From Nephrocerus scutellatus (taxonomy: Eukaryota; Arthropoda; Insecta; Diptera; Pipunculidae), in contig OX352761.1 of assembly GCA_947095585.1 (NCBI GenBank), forward strand, positions 34,997,777 through 35,061,776: a stretch of 64,000 nt of DNA. Reading direction: 5' to 3'. A model generated the notes under the pieces. It was not told the origin of the DNA. It saw only the letters and a program-made list of their open reading frames with translations, and did not search any database. This document shows, piece after piece, positions 49,201 through 53,019 of the stretch. Every line of letters starts with the position of its first letter. Within the stretch, counting starts at the first letter, position 1. Made by a program: the position numbers and the translations under genes.

Positions 49201-51985
49201 AAGCGCAGTCTAGCACTGAATGTTGGACTAAAAGCCGCAGAATGTGAATGTGCGTTATTCTCTATAACATTGTAAAAACCTCGGCTACGTTATGCGTTAT
49301 GTTAAACGCATAAGAGTACAATTTCCATAGAATACATTTTCTTATTTTTAAATTCTCTATATTAACTTCACTTGCCCTTTTGTTTGTGGTTGGGTTTGTG
49401 TGTCATGGAATCTTGCGATCAATTTTTAACCCACTTCCCAAGGCCCGAGTTTATTGAAATTTTGCACACATGTGTGACAATACTTTCTATTAAAATTTGA
49501 GGCTTTCGGACCTCGGGGTCGGGGGTCTCCCATACAAATATTTTACAAAACTTTACTCGATTTTCTTCAAATTTTATACACATGTGTATCTCTGATATAC
49601 AACACTTCGTGTTTCGTGGGGCCCCAAAACTTTTTTTAAAAAAAGTTTTCCAGATTTTCTTCAAATTTAATACATATGTGTATCTCCGATAGACAACACT
49701 TTTTTTAAAAAATTTGGAGAACCCGGGCCGGGTACGTGGGGCCCCATAACTAGTTATTTTTAAACAAATTATCCCGATTTTCTTCAAATTTAATACATAT
49801 GTGTATCTCCGATAGACAACACTTTTTGTAAAAAATTTGGAGACCCCGGGCCCGGGTTAGTGGGGCCCCATAACTTTTTTTTAAAAAATTAACCCGATTT
49901 TCTTCAAATTTAATACACATGTGTATCTCCGATAGACAACACTTTTTGTAAAAAAAATTGGAGACCCCGGGCCCGGGTTCTTGGGGCCACATACCTTTTT
50001 TTTTTAAAAAATTAACCTGATTTTCTTCAAATTTAATACACATGTGTACCTCCGATAGACAACACTTTTTGTAAAAAATTTGGGCCCGGGTTCGTGGGGC
50101 CCCATAACTTTTTTTAAAAAAATTAACCCGACTTTGTTCAAATTTAATACACATGTGTACCTCCGATAGACAACAGTTTTTGTAAAGTTTTTGGAGTGAG
50201 GCCCTGAGGTCCGAGGGGTGCCTATATAAATTTTTTAAAAATAAGCTCGATTTTCTTCAAATTTTAACACATACCCATCTCCTATAGGAGAATTTACAAG
50301 AAAAATTGTATTTTTATGGGTTGTTTTTTTTATTGTGAAAACTAGTTCCACTTGAAAACGAGCCACTTACAAAATTTACTGCAAAATTGTTTCTCCATTT
50401 TCGGGCGAATATATTTCGACGGGGTTTTTTGACTCTTATTTCGTCTCATTGCGGGAGAAATCAACGTTTCGTATGTGCGCTTGTTGAAATAATACTAAGA
50501 GCCGGTATAGCCTAATAAAAGCATTGCCTGAGAAAGACCACCCCACGACTTTCGCTTTGTGTGGCTCTCCAAGTAGTCTAGCGAGTATTGATAAAACATT
50601 TCTAGTTGTTTTCTTGCCTTGTGTAGTGTGACACATTAACTTGTCCCGTTTTTTTAAAGATTATAGAATTGCGAGAATAATTTACACGTACACATAACGA
50701 TATAAACAACAAATAAAAGAACTTACCCCTAGAAGTTGGGTGGTTCATAAGAATGGACAAAGGACACTCATCGTCATCTAGAATGTATTCAGTGGCGTCG
50801 CTATTTACCTAGAGGAGAAAGCCAGTTAATTTACAAAATAAAATAAAAGTACGTTTATGCACGCCGCATCACTGGGAGGAAGGTATACCTGAACCAAGCA
50901 ATAGTGCAATGGATCGGCTTTGTCCAGACCATACTTGTTCAACATCTCCCTGACAACAGCTTGGGCACAATCCCGAATGGAGAGAAGCAATGTTTTGTAT
51001 GGAACATCTTCGCAAAGACTCTCGCCATATATTTTTAGAGTACCCCCGGTGTCTGGTCCGCCGTCGCGCGACCTAAATTGCTGTAACTTTTTCTCGAGTT
51101 TCTGTTGTCGTCTTCGACGCATTACAGCTTCTGGGTTCGATATGGAACGAGTAAATGACGTTTCAGGCAGTTCCGTATATAGTTTCCCAGCAACATGTGT
51201 CTCATTCTCAGCGTTCGCCCCGGAATCTGAGTTCAATTTAGCTAATTTCTCCTTTTTCTTTTGCTCTTTCTTCTCGCGCTTTGAGAGTTTTCTTCTGAAA
51301 TTCATTTCTGTCTGTTCGATGGGCTGCAACGAGACGAGACAAGTTCAAGCTGAATACAAATTAATTTCACACACGTACAAGTACGTAGATAGTTTTTGTA
51401 ACAGGCGGCAAATGTGTGTAGGGTTTTATGCGTGCTACTTACCGTTGTCTTTTGTTCGACGTTCTTGAGCAGAAAACGACCCTCTCTATCGTCTATGTGC
51501 CAATTCAATTGTACCAAAAGTGGTTTTTCATCGGGGTTTAAGCGTCGCTCCTCGCCATTAGCGTGCACTTCGTAAAGAGCATAGTTTGGCACCGAAAGCA
51601 TTCGCATATCTGGACGGAATTTTTCTATGAGGGTATCTACAAAGCCAGCAAAACACTTTTAAGTTAGCATACACTATCAAGTCAAATTAAGTCAGCAATT
51701 ACCGATAACATCCGCAACTGTTGCGTCTGACGCCACGCGAATGCATTTAGTTGCAACTTTTTGTCCCGCATCTTGGAAGTAAAATCTCATCACACCGTGA
51801 AAAAGGAGGTTCTTCGGGAAGCGAGAAGGAAGAATAGAAATTAAATATTTATTGTGTTTGTGATTTGCATTTTGTCATACTTCGTCTGGCTCTGAAAGAG
51901 CAAACAAATCCAAACGATTGGCATTCCATTGCTGTATAACGGAGCGAACTGCCTCCCGGTCAAGCATCTTCTTGTCGTGTGACAT
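10102..51985 (-). CDS. cno: canoe / afadin orthologue, complete 20-exon coding sequence
   Basis: Adherens-junction scaffold that ties membrane receptors to F-actin and reads Rap1/Ras signals at the cell cortex. Coding exons join as 51985-51881, 51811-51703, 51636-51443, 51323-50889, 50808-50727, 30546-30359, 30300-30136, 27785-27664, 27343-27289, 27192-26900, 26631-26455, 26297-25832, 25778-25254, 25182-24935, 24868-24750, 22433-22296, 22227-22101, 21750-19212, 19132-19017, 10291-10102. All borders are GT-AG, phases agree and lengths sum to 6393 nt (2130 residues), close to what I recall for the long fly Canoe isoform. Approximate domains: RA1 38-135, RA2 245-320, FHA 345-440, DIL 620-930, PDZ 985-1090, Gln-rich linker 1190-1990, conserved tail 2030-2130. 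The start is the ATG opening MSHDKKMLDREAVRSV, preceded by an acceptor at 52000, so the 5' UTR is spliced. An alternative C terminus is listed separately. Confidence 0.96.
10420..10800 (-). mobile_element. fragment of an RNase H-bearing LINE (same family as 16.1-17.6 kb)
   Basis: Close match in the same orientation to 16790-17090. Shared blocks include acagtactccctgaccataa, agaacatgtctctttc and atctagcggccgtcttcct. It corresponds to the RT-to-RNase H linker on the minus strand, without an open frame. It lies in the last canoe intron. Confidence 0.75.
10801..11210. other. unassigned intron sequence
   Basis: No gene or recognisable repeat seen. Confidence 0.35.
11215..13790 (+). mobile_element. 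RTE-like LINE remnant, plus strand, interrupted
   Basis: Degenerate plus-strand endonuclease end (SDHYLVG-like, VLRARIASSKKTASANHIRV, near 11450-11660) and reverse transcriptase 12100-13570: VSRAINRLKNNKAI, NYRGIKLLSAPYKIFSSIFQ, MREFGIPNKLTRL, NGLRQGDGLTC. A C-terminal KLRWTGHLGSHV-like block lies near 13720-13790. Many stops and frameshifts; the Y-A-D-D core is damaged (ILA*TDDI). A short extra copy of the PPPSIDKVSRAI region sits at 11230-11290. The remnant is split at 11770-12090 by another LINE tail. Confidence 0.75.
11770..12090 (+). mobile_element. LINE 3' tail nested in the RTE-like remnant
   Basis: Encodes KFRDSFFSRTTRMCNALPSS, VFPHHYDPQAFKTQAHRHLL, the typical last residues of jockey/CR1-type ORF2 proteins. 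An A-rich aataaataaataataaat end follows at 12072-12090. The RTE-like sequence resumes after it, which shows the order of insertion. Confidence 0.7.
13900..14160 (+). repeat. family-B repeat, terminal unit
   Basis: Contains cccgattttattcaaacttt, a tgtatctccggttagagaa block and the family end aatttttatgggctgttttt. A single decayed unit in the last canoe intron. Confidence 0.7.
14161..15479. other. unassigned intron sequence, probably decayed mobile DNA
   Basis: Short broken frames only. Reading across 14520-14900 suggests an old gag-like region, but no diagnostic motif is present, so I do not assign it. Confidence 0.3.
15480..16060 (-). mobile_element. RTE-like LINE 3' end (minus strand)
   Basis: Minus-strand C-terminal block GRLRWAGHLARMSKEDPARK, then RGRPSLRWKDGVDQDAQSLG and ASARNRDRWRDFLREARTGH, characteristic of the end of RTE-like ORF2. 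It has stops upstream and ends in a tandem atgatgatgatgaa 3' tail on the minus strand (15482-15493). Confidence 0.8.
16089..17600 (-). mobile_element. RNase H-bearing LINE (LOA/I/R1 group), RT and RNase H
   Basis: RNase H frame 16931-16089 (280 codons): VWFTDGLKMEPVVGAGVFGP, SPTVFQAELHAIEICARINL, IYIYSDSQAALKALSPKSMD, LGWVPGHRGIAGNEAADELA. The catalytic D-E-D-D pattern is visible, and a CRFCAEEEESSEHVL zinc-type motif follows. RT frame 17570-17031: VKGCPQGGVLSPLLWSLVID, GYADDLAIIIRG (intact YADD). The two are separated by a frameshift in the linker. The 5' part is missing, replaced at about 17600 by a different LINE. Its group is inferred from the YADD plus RNase H layout. Confidence 0.8.
17600..18965 (-). 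mobile_element. jockey/CR1-type LINE fragment (endonuclease end to RT)
   Basis: Reads on the minus strand, in order: LGSSDHFAANFSLSYYAVNE (about 18860), RENAWYDLRCKEASRNREVC (about 18590), KPDLRRFKSDYNQKIRQKIL, FPRKWKTAFVCSLKGESSSL and SSYRPIALTSILSKV (about 18150). A degenerate VVSPTLFLIFINDLLSATSN segment lies at about 17720-17650. It has several frameshifts. It abuts the RNase H LINE in the same orientation, so the two may look like one element. Confidence 0.75.
19017..19132 (-). CDS. cno: canoe coding exon 19
   Basis: 116 nt, QYLQEKSAMLEMPTTPDADM then QSTPGVIGAQEVY. The TPGVIGAQEVY(R)DPR motif is a hallmark of afadin C termini and links this exon to exon 20 across an 8.7-kb intron. Donor GTACCT; ends phase 2. 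Confidence 0.94.
19212..21750 (-). CDS. cno: canoe coding exon 18 (2.5-kb Gln/Asn/Ser-rich linker)
   Basis: 2539 nt, about residues 1183-2029. Long disordered linker rich in Gln, Asn and Ser with a poly-Gln run coded at about 20855-20915. A conserved LFKSGGPLTPGINYVASSLD segment and a charged coiled-coil-like helix (NPWEREEREKDLEVRREHIR onward) follow. Near the end is KRVSFHDSEN, then DTIREDPH. In afadins this region carries F-actin and partner binding. Donor GTACGC after DPH; ends phase 0. Without splicing the frame reads on for ten codons to a stop at 19179. Confidence 0.95.
22101..22227 (-). CDS. cno: canoe coding exon 17
   Basis: 127 nt, IANSKSRSTHSLVNSNNNEQ then GFYQNLSVYRAQNQSQPILG. 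Acceptor ACCCTTTCAG, donor GTGAGT, ends phase 2. Confidence 0.92.
22296..22433 (-). CDS. cno: canoe coding exon 16
   Basis: 138 nt, NRRMSERDLSRMGADSKNIG then SNSKSVPALHHAGSGNI-type sequence. The RRMSERDL segment begins the long unstructured linker. Entered in phase 2 after exon 15, left in phase 1; donor GTAAGA. Confidence 0.92.
22797..24613 (-). CDS. cno: canoe alternative 3'-terminal coding exon (605-residue isoform-specific tail)
   Basis: A continuous reading frame in canoe orientation inside intron 15. It is open for 630 codons from an ATG at 24689, with an in-frame TAA directly before that ATG. An acceptor ending TTTAAAAG at 24614 gives G|AT = Asp, in phase with exon 15, and the frame then runs DSETSFSIDRGRYFSSVSDE to a stop after HSDDSDEDEPR. 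Composition is ordinary and non-repetitive: Ser/Arg-rich with a KTVSF motif (about 24015-24040), a Cys cluster (CECQCC) near the end and an acidic C terminus. I recognise no known domain. The predicted isoform is about 1699 residues and lacks the Gln-rich and actin-binding tail. A second acceptor (GCTATTAG, about 24683) is also in phase. No clear AATAAA was seen downstream, and a nested intronless gene is a weaker alternative. Confidence 0.7.
24750..24868 (-). CDS. cno: canoe coding exon 15 (end of PDZ; alternative-splice hub)
   Basis: 119 nt, AADYLVRTGPVVTLEVAKQG then AIYHGLATLLQQPSPVIQR. The last PDZ helix and strand and the strongly conserved post-PDZ segment. Ends phase 1 (single G) with donor GTAAAC. 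Both exon 16 (22433) and the long alternative exon (24613) can follow in phase. Confidence 0.95.
24935..25182 (-). CDS. cno: canoe coding exon 14 (PDZ domain)
   Basis: 248 nt, residues about 973-1054. PDZ with the carboxylate-binding loop GMGL (in NSNGMGLSIVAAKGAGQERL) and the conserved VVPGGAADADGRLQAGDQLL. In afadins this domain binds the C termini of nectins and Echinoid-type receptors. Ends phase 2; donor GTAATT. Confidence 0.96.
25254..25778 (-). CDS. cno: canoe coding exon 13 (DIL domain, end)
   Basis: 525 nt, 175 codons, IVANSHMCTGDWGKVMTERL through LWTVYMHQFN. Completes the DIL domain. Phase 0 at both ends; donor GTAAGT. The TNM-like stretch after the donor in the open frame is intronic. 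Confidence 0.95.
25832..26297 (-). CDS. cno: canoe coding exon 12 (DIL domain)
   Basis: 466 nt, residues about 642-797, including ANLIYSIVQEQFADPRILAF and FRNLVNCFRVELSQTLNQFL. The DIL fold is shared with class V myosins and afadin. Donor GTAAGT after ICFNT; ends phase 0. Confidence 0.95.
26455..26631 (-). CDS. cno: canoe coding exon 11 (lead into DIL)
   Basis: 177 nt, SPKITGSSESQGQEPILPAV and then the conserved HVIADLDVNAPHFKLAPVYS. Start of the helical region that becomes the dilute (DIL) domain. Ends phase 2; donor GTAATA. Confidence 0.94.
26900..27192 (-). CDS. cno: canoe coding exon 10 (Gly/Asn/His-rich linker)
   Basis: 293 nt, low-complexity linker between FHA and DIL, beginning KGGDFESGVHNHGSGNGNGN and ending SISSLKSGGSNSQDQ. 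Acceptor ACGCAG, donor GTAAAC, ends phase 2. An acceptor 3 nt further in (AAG) could give a one-residue NAGNAG-like variant. Confidence 0.88.
27289..27343 (-). CDS. cno: canoe coding exon 9 (55-nt exon)
   Basis: 55 nt, reads RSPTSPASWNDDEGALSS after the split Ser codon. Too short for ordinary ORF calling, but both borders are good (TTTAG acceptor, GTAAGA donor) and the phase restores the frame between exons 8 and 10. Confidence 0.9.
27664..27785 (-). CDS. cno: canoe coding exon 8 (end of FHA)
   Basis: 122 nt, NGSVVMFGRVASYRFVDSPS then DGRYNLALSQSQLDSACLYE. Last FHA strands and the following conserved segment. Ends phase 2; donor GTAAGA. Confidence 0.94.
27786..28569. other. intron 7, unassigned part
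   Basis: A 76-codon plus-strand frame at 28014-28244 has no recognisable motif. No other feature seen. Confidence 0.35.
28570..28660 (+). repeat. tRNA-like SINE head (second type)
   Basis: A-box-like tggtgcagtgcg and B-box-like ggattcgattcccgg are about 40 nt apart, the layout of an internal RNA polymerase III promoter in tRNA-derived SINEs. No cloverleaf with a proper acceptor stem could be drawn, so I do not call a tRNA. Confidence 0.45.
29110..29305 (-). repeat. tRNA-derived SINE copy (5' truncated)
   Basis: Minus-strand copy sharing ccgaacggcgaattgagaag and gctttccgtgacaagttatt with 48.6 kb. It ends in (ATT)n on the minus strand (aataataataataat on plus at 29118-29132). Confidence 0.8.
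29340..30090 (-). repeat. family-B tandem array in intron 7, about 120-bp unit
   Basis: Five to six diverged units with gaagaaaatcggg, ggagatacacatg and tttacaaaaag blocks. It ends with the family terminus (gttaatatagagaatttaaa) at 30100-30120, only about 20 nt from the donor of exon 7 at 30135. Confidence 0.85.
30136..30300 (-). CDS. cno: canoe coding exon 7 (FHA core)
   Basis: 165 nt, 55 codons, VGSANTNCLQLFGPSIQARH through FVNGHHITQPTILH. This is the forkhead-associated fold with its conserved G-S and N-G-H positions. Phase 0 at both ends; donor GTGAGT. Confidence 0.95.
30359..30546 (-). CDS. cno: canoe coding exon 6 (basic linker, start of FHA)
   Basis: 188 nt. Opens GSIMFHVRRRPADSQPRRRK and runs into the first FHA strands (GPVLVEVTHSGDGGRRIKLG). 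Phase 2 entry matches exon 5 across the 20-kb intron. Donor GTAAGT after DPIE; ends phase 0. Confidence 0.95.
30547..32435. other. canoe intron 5, distal part without genes
   Basis: No coding sequence. Contains a (TATG)n microsatellite at about 30978-31002 and otherwise unremarkable AT-rich sequence. Confidence 0.5.
32438..34979 (+). mobile_element. Tc1-like DNA transposon with long inverted repeats, carrying a nested LINE
   Basis: Flanked by TA at 32436-32437 and 34980-34981. The ends are inverted: CACTGCGGTTCACTAGATT at left and, reverse complemented, CACTACTGTTCACTAGATT at right. Similarity continues inward past 100 bp, and inner blocks (gagtcagaatg(a/g)catgcat) also pair at about 33620 and 34770. 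The plus-strand transposase remnant 33850-34600 has an RKIVTLAYNSAF helix-turn-helix region and late blocks resembling DNAP.HTARIV and PDFNIIENFCG. Stops and frameshifts are frequent. The LINE at 32558-33555 splits the left arm. Confidence 0.85.
32558..33555 (+). mobile_element. RNase H-bearing LINE 3' fragment inserted in the Tc1-like element
   Basis: Opens with QKAACMLISGSLRSTPTRAL, the usual end of an I/R1-type RT. Then come RNase H motifs IKFFTDGSKLDG, YQAEVIAIEEVMSWLK, IIIYVDSQAAIKSLEAVSLK and RIIPGHTPNG (normally VPGH), and after a frameshift CRSCTDEEETIEHRLYSCPA. It ends cctaacctaacctaat, a short tandem 3' tail. Its borders fall inside sequence that is continuous in related Tc1-like copies (gaatg...atggtgaattcc). 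Confidence 0.8.
34982..36223. other. unassigned intron 5 sequence
   Basis: No gene or repeat recognised in 1.2 kb. Confidence 0.4.
36224..36858 (+). repeat. solo LTR of a gypsy-type retrotransposon
   Basis: 635 bp bounded by TGTTACG...CGTAACA, short inverted ends of LTR type. A core promoter is visible (tataaatagaggcg at about 36586, with an initiator-like gttcagt downstream), and T-rich plus attaaag sequence near the 3' side suits a polyadenylation region. No internal gag/pol adjoins it. Flanks (atat / gtat) match at 3 of 4 positions, compatible with a decayed 4-bp target duplication. Confidence 0.65.
36940..37085 (+). mobile_element. small LINE reverse transcriptase fragment
   Basis: Plus-strand LKGFIYYWFSSYLKDLTQS followed by a frame-shifted ISQGSVLGT-like block (gcatttctcaaggttcagtt). 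This is the fingers-to-palm junction of a jockey-like RT. Confidence 0.5.
37086..37164 (+). mobile_element. Helitron 3' end
   Basis: Ends gcaatgccgggtaatttcag + CTAG followed by T, the same GC-rich hairpin and CTAG|T terminus as at 40173 and (minus strand) 41096. Confidence 0.5.
37165..37734. other. unassigned intron 5 sequence
   Basis: No gene seen. Confidence 0.35.
37735..37900 (-). mobile_element. LINE fragment (same family as 17.6-18.9 kb)
   Basis: Shares ccttgggaaaactccagaag and following sequence with 18155-18240 in the same orientation: the minus-strand F-P-x-x-W-K region of a jockey/CR1-type RT. Confidence 0.65.
37955..38215 (-). repeat. tandem repeat A, reverse-oriented array left of the gypsy-type fragment
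   Basis: About two units of the 118-bp repeat seen at 7.1-7.5 kb, reverse complemented (gttcctatggaaattct, gaaattcggtatgtaggact). Confidence 0.85.
38216..40545 (+). mobile_element. gypsy-type LTR-retrotransposon fragment, split by a Helitron
   Basis: Left piece 38220-38440: charged gag end with a zinc knuckle CEKCKSLNHKAGHC (C-x2-C-x4-H-x4-C). Right piece 40174-40545: aspartic protease start with KFVEPKINGTNFKLQLDTAS, where L-D-T-A is the catalytic motif, then an INLFGIPWFRVRE-like block. The pieces are separated by the 1733-bp Helitron at 38441-40173 and are not in the same frame. No RT, integrase or LTR adjoins, and both outer sides are repeat-A units. It is a decayed remnant. Confidence 0.65.
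38441..40173 (+). mobile_element. non-autonomous Helitron inserted in the gypsy-type fragment
   Basis: Starts TCTATATACATAAAATAG at an A/T host junction, with the ggaacgccttgaccaattta and acttggtacacatatt blocks common to insect Helitron 5' ends. Ends with an imperfect hairpin (acctgggcaatgcctggt) and CTAG at 40170-40173 followed by T. Interior 38590-39200 holds five to six diverged units of about 100-110 bp (gatattagtgtcgattctat, ggtgatggtaagacag). No Rep or helicase frame. Confidence 0.75.
40555..40700 (-). repeat. tandem repeat A, unit right of the gypsy-type fragment
   Basis: About 1.2 units in the same orientation as 37955-38215 (gcatgaaattcggtatgtcg, gttcccatggaaattctgg). Confidence 0.8.
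40877..41089 (+). repeat. 213-bp direct repeat, left copy
   Basis: Aligns without gaps to 43961-44173, with about six substitutions (roughly 97% identity) from tatataatacacaaaacaag to ttgcctattctat. The two copies enclose a Helitron fragment and a LINE. Confidence 0.95.
41096..41475 (-). mobile_element. Helitron 3' fragment, minus strand
   Basis: Reverse-complement terminus CTAG|T at 41099-41095 with hairpin sequence tgcccggcgttgcacggg. The same minisatellite units as inside 38.44-40.17 kb follow, inverted (gaaaactatagaatcgacac, tcttaccatcac). Truncated where the LINE begins. Confidence 0.7.
41478..43925 (+). mobile_element. jockey-like LINE, 5' truncated, best preserved in the window
   Basis: Begins in the endonuclease-RT linker (INWNQFRSEVEAGLQIPAAC) and runs through RT and thumb to a non-coding 3' end with a short tandem tail, atcttaatcttaatct (43909-43922). 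It belongs to the same general group as 2.35-6.1 kb but on the opposite strand and with a different sequence. The endonuclease and ORF1 are missing. Confidence 0.85.
41600..43646 (+). pseudogene. LINE ORF2 reverse transcriptase with one nonsense codon and later frameshifts
   Basis: Frame 41600-42589: SGTDGISNFLLKKLPGLAIL, NWKVAKVVPILKKTDRSSVT, DYRPIALLCCISKVLESLIR, IPSFQFGFREKHSTMHPL. A single in-frame TAA at 42587-42589 precedes DIEKAFDSVWTKGL, which continues in the same frame to 42892 with AGVPQGSRLGPVLFSIF. The catalytic box reads SADDSIT, with Ser replacing the usual Phe/Tyr before Ala-Asp-Asp. After a frameshift, 42904-43512 gives WGLKINANKTELICF, the thumb and LIYKQLIRPVITYGYPIWFT. A last shift leads to the C-terminal EPSHRYINIRGFTDARFDDI. 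Confidence 0.85.
43961..44173 (+). repeat. 213-bp direct repeat, right copy
   Basis: Partner of 40877-41089, gap-free. It starts 36 nt after the LINE tail. Confidence 0.95.
44174..44535. repeat. foldback-like element with gcttcggcttcg motifs and a perfect palindrome
   Basis: ttcagcttcggcttcg occurs near both edges (44200-44216 and 44514-44529). An exact 11-1-11 palindrome, GTTTCAGGCAT T ATGCCTGAAAC, sits at 44481-44503. No coding frame. Confidence 0.5.
44540..45400 (-). repeat. family-C interspersed repeat, copy 3 (longest)
   Basis: Reverse complement matches 1560-2125 (45400 to about 44770) and then 6310-6482 (about 44770 to 44590). It joins the parts seen separately elsewhere and gives the likely full extent, about 860 bp. 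Confidence 0.75.
45420..45590 (+). mobile_element. LINE ORF2 C-terminal scrap
   Basis: Plus-strand GRTDQFKHSFFSR and WNELPDSVFPHVYDIQSFKI, the same terminal motif type as 11770-12010, in two frames. Confidence 0.65.
46033..47463 (+). repeat. segmental duplicate, copy 1 (family-B array + Tc1 arm + LINE thumb)
   Basis: Matches 58022-59785 in the same orientation. In order: family-B units (46033-46530), reverse-oriented Tc1-like arm (46535-46690), then gtgaaattccagtgtagaac... to 46860. Last is a LINE thumb remnant (KTQCCLLSSKRNLNPQPLSI, 47205-47340) ending gggatgatcacta. Relative to copy 2 it lacks about 300 bp after 46699 and has about 150 extra bp (46863-47012), including a (TA)n run. Confidence 0.85.
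47520..48200 (+). repeat. interspersed repeat D, copy 1, with a family-B unit
   Basis: gaaagaatatattatctagg (47552) and the block cacacgcccatacacgaaag ... ttaacatataaaatactttt (47990-48090) recur at 62560-62640 and 63335-63440. A family-B end unit lies at 47600-47810. Confidence 0.7.
48565..48795 (-). repeat. tRNA-derived SINE, complete head
   Basis: On the minus strand the head reads GCCGTGGCTCAGTGGATAAT (A box TGGCTCAGTGG) and, 30 nt on, GGTTCGAATCCCAG (perfect B box). The family body (gaaagcttctcaattcgccg) and an AT-rich tail follow. Transcribed by Pol III from its internal promoter in such families. Confidence 0.85.
49340..50335 (+). repeat. family-B tandem array, about 120-bp unit, 7-8 copies
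   Basis: Starts ttaaattctctatattaactt, then gatcaatttttaacccactt. Repeated units follow with cccgattttcttcaaattta, acatgtgtatctccgatag and caacactttttgtaaaaa. It ends tttttatgggttgttttttt. It lies 390 bp upstream, in genomic coordinates, of canoe exon 5, inside intron 5. Confidence 0.9.
50727..50808 (-). CDS. cno: canoe coding exon 5 (RA2)
   Basis: 82 nt reading VNSDATEYILDDDECPLSIL then MNHPTSR, the end of RA2. Acceptor CTCCTCTAG, donor GTAAGT, ends phase 1. The following intron is about 20.2 kb and filled with mobile elements. Confidence 0.95.
50889..51323 (-). CDS. cno: canoe coding exon 4 (basic linker and start of RA2)
   Basis: 435 nt, residues about 137-281. Holds a Lys-rich stretch (RKLSKREKKEQKKKEKLAK), a conserved TSFTRSISNPEAVMRRRRQQ segment and the start of RA2 (GGTLKIYGESLC). 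Donor GTATAC directly after ...HYCLVQ. Reading through the donor gives a short spurious tail ending in a stop. Confidence 0.95.
51443..51636 (-). CDS. cno: canoe coding exon 3 (RA1, second half)
   Basis: 194 nt. Completes RA1 (TLIEKFRPDMRMLSVPNY, then the NWHIDDREGRFLLKN segment). Donor GTAAGT after the codons for KTT; ends phase 0. Confidence 0.95.
51703..51811 (-). CDS. cno: canoe coding exon 2 (RA1, first half)
   Basis: 109 nt, reads NLLFHGVMRFYFQDAGQK and continues to VASDATVADVI. It forms the first strands of the Ras/Rap1-binding RA1 domain. Acceptor follows CCCGAAG; donor GTAATT; ends phase 1, completed by AT of the next exon to give Asp. Confidence 0.95.
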
Positions 51986-51999
51986 CACTTGTGGTATTT
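51881..51999 (-). CDS. cno: canoe coding exon 1 (residues 1-35) with 14 nt of 5' UTR
   Basis: Coding part 51985-51881. The exon starts after an acceptor with a T-run (ttttttgtag) at 52000-52001, so 14 nt of 5' UTR precede the ATG and an upstream non-coding exon must exist. It encodes the N-terminal lead into RA1 (MSHDKKMLDREAVRSV..., ending ...ALSEPDE). Donor GTATGA; ends phase 0. Confidence 0.95.
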
Positions 52000-52003
52000 C
52001 TAC

Positions 52004-52690
52004 AAAAAAAACAAATAAAATGATGATTATTACTAACTTTACTTTTGGCCATTGTGCTGCTGCACTCCCTTTTTTGCTTTAGCATACCAAACAGGGACGA
52101 AAAGTCGTAAATTTAGTAAAGATCATTCCGAATCAGTTCATTTTAAAACTTTTATTTAACTTGACTTGAGGGTTTTCTGTTATTACTTATTTGAGGTAGT
52201 TTTTAACCAACTTTCACACGTCCTAGAAAGCTGAAATTTGGTGCGCAATAATTTCAATATAATCGAACATTTCTGAGCGCCCGTGTGTTACGCGTGTGAC
52301 GTGTCACGTGTGGTGCGTCTTTTAAATTAACTTTAAATATCTAACTTTTAAAGAAAGGGTTGTACTTGTAAAACAAAGTTTTTTGCATTCACTTGTTCAT
52401 ATTGCAAAACACACATGGCTTCTTTTTAATTCAGATTAAAATCAAAATTCTGAAATCGAAACCTCTGATAAAGATAAAAATTTGGCTTATTAGAGAGTAG
52501 GTCCGAAAGTCTTTGTAATTATATAGCATTGAACTGAAAGGGTGTTGTTTGTTTCGAAAGTCTCAGTAATCGTTGCAGAATTGTATTCTTTATATTTTTA
52601 AAACAGTATGTAGTAGAGTGTATATAGAATATACATAAGATAGTTAAGCGGAGCATTTCAGCTCGCCATATGGATAGTTGTATTTCATTA
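52004..52690. other. unassigned sequence upstream of canoe exon 1
   Basis: Intron ending at the 52000 acceptor. No upstream exon or promoter recognised. Confidence 0.4.
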
Positions 52691-52691
52691 C

Positions 52692-52945
52692 AAAGCCGTG
52701 GTTCAGTGGAAATGCACGTGAATCCCAGTAACGCTATAAGTATTTTTCATGGTGTCCCACCTCTCGCGAATGGGTGACAAACTTGTCACGGAAAGCATCT
52801 CAATTCGCCGTTCGGATCCGGCCTTAAATTGTAGGTCCCTTCCATTTGTGTCCAAAAATATACATGCGCAACACAAATTGTCGCGAGAATCTAGGCCTTG
52901 GACCGCAATGGTCGGTCGCGCCGAATATTGTTATAAAGAATTGCA
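52692..52945 (+). repeat. tRNA-derived SINE copy, B box damaged
   Basis: A box gtggttcagtggaaatg, residual B box gaatcccagtaac, full body (catctcaattcgccgttcgg, ggaccgcaatggtcggtcgc) and an attgttataa tail. Confidence 0.85.
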
Positions 52946-53019
52946 AGTTGGAATTTACTGAATTAGCCTAAAAGGATTTAAGTTTCATTAAAAAATCCCT
53001 TTTTTATACTTTTCCTGCT

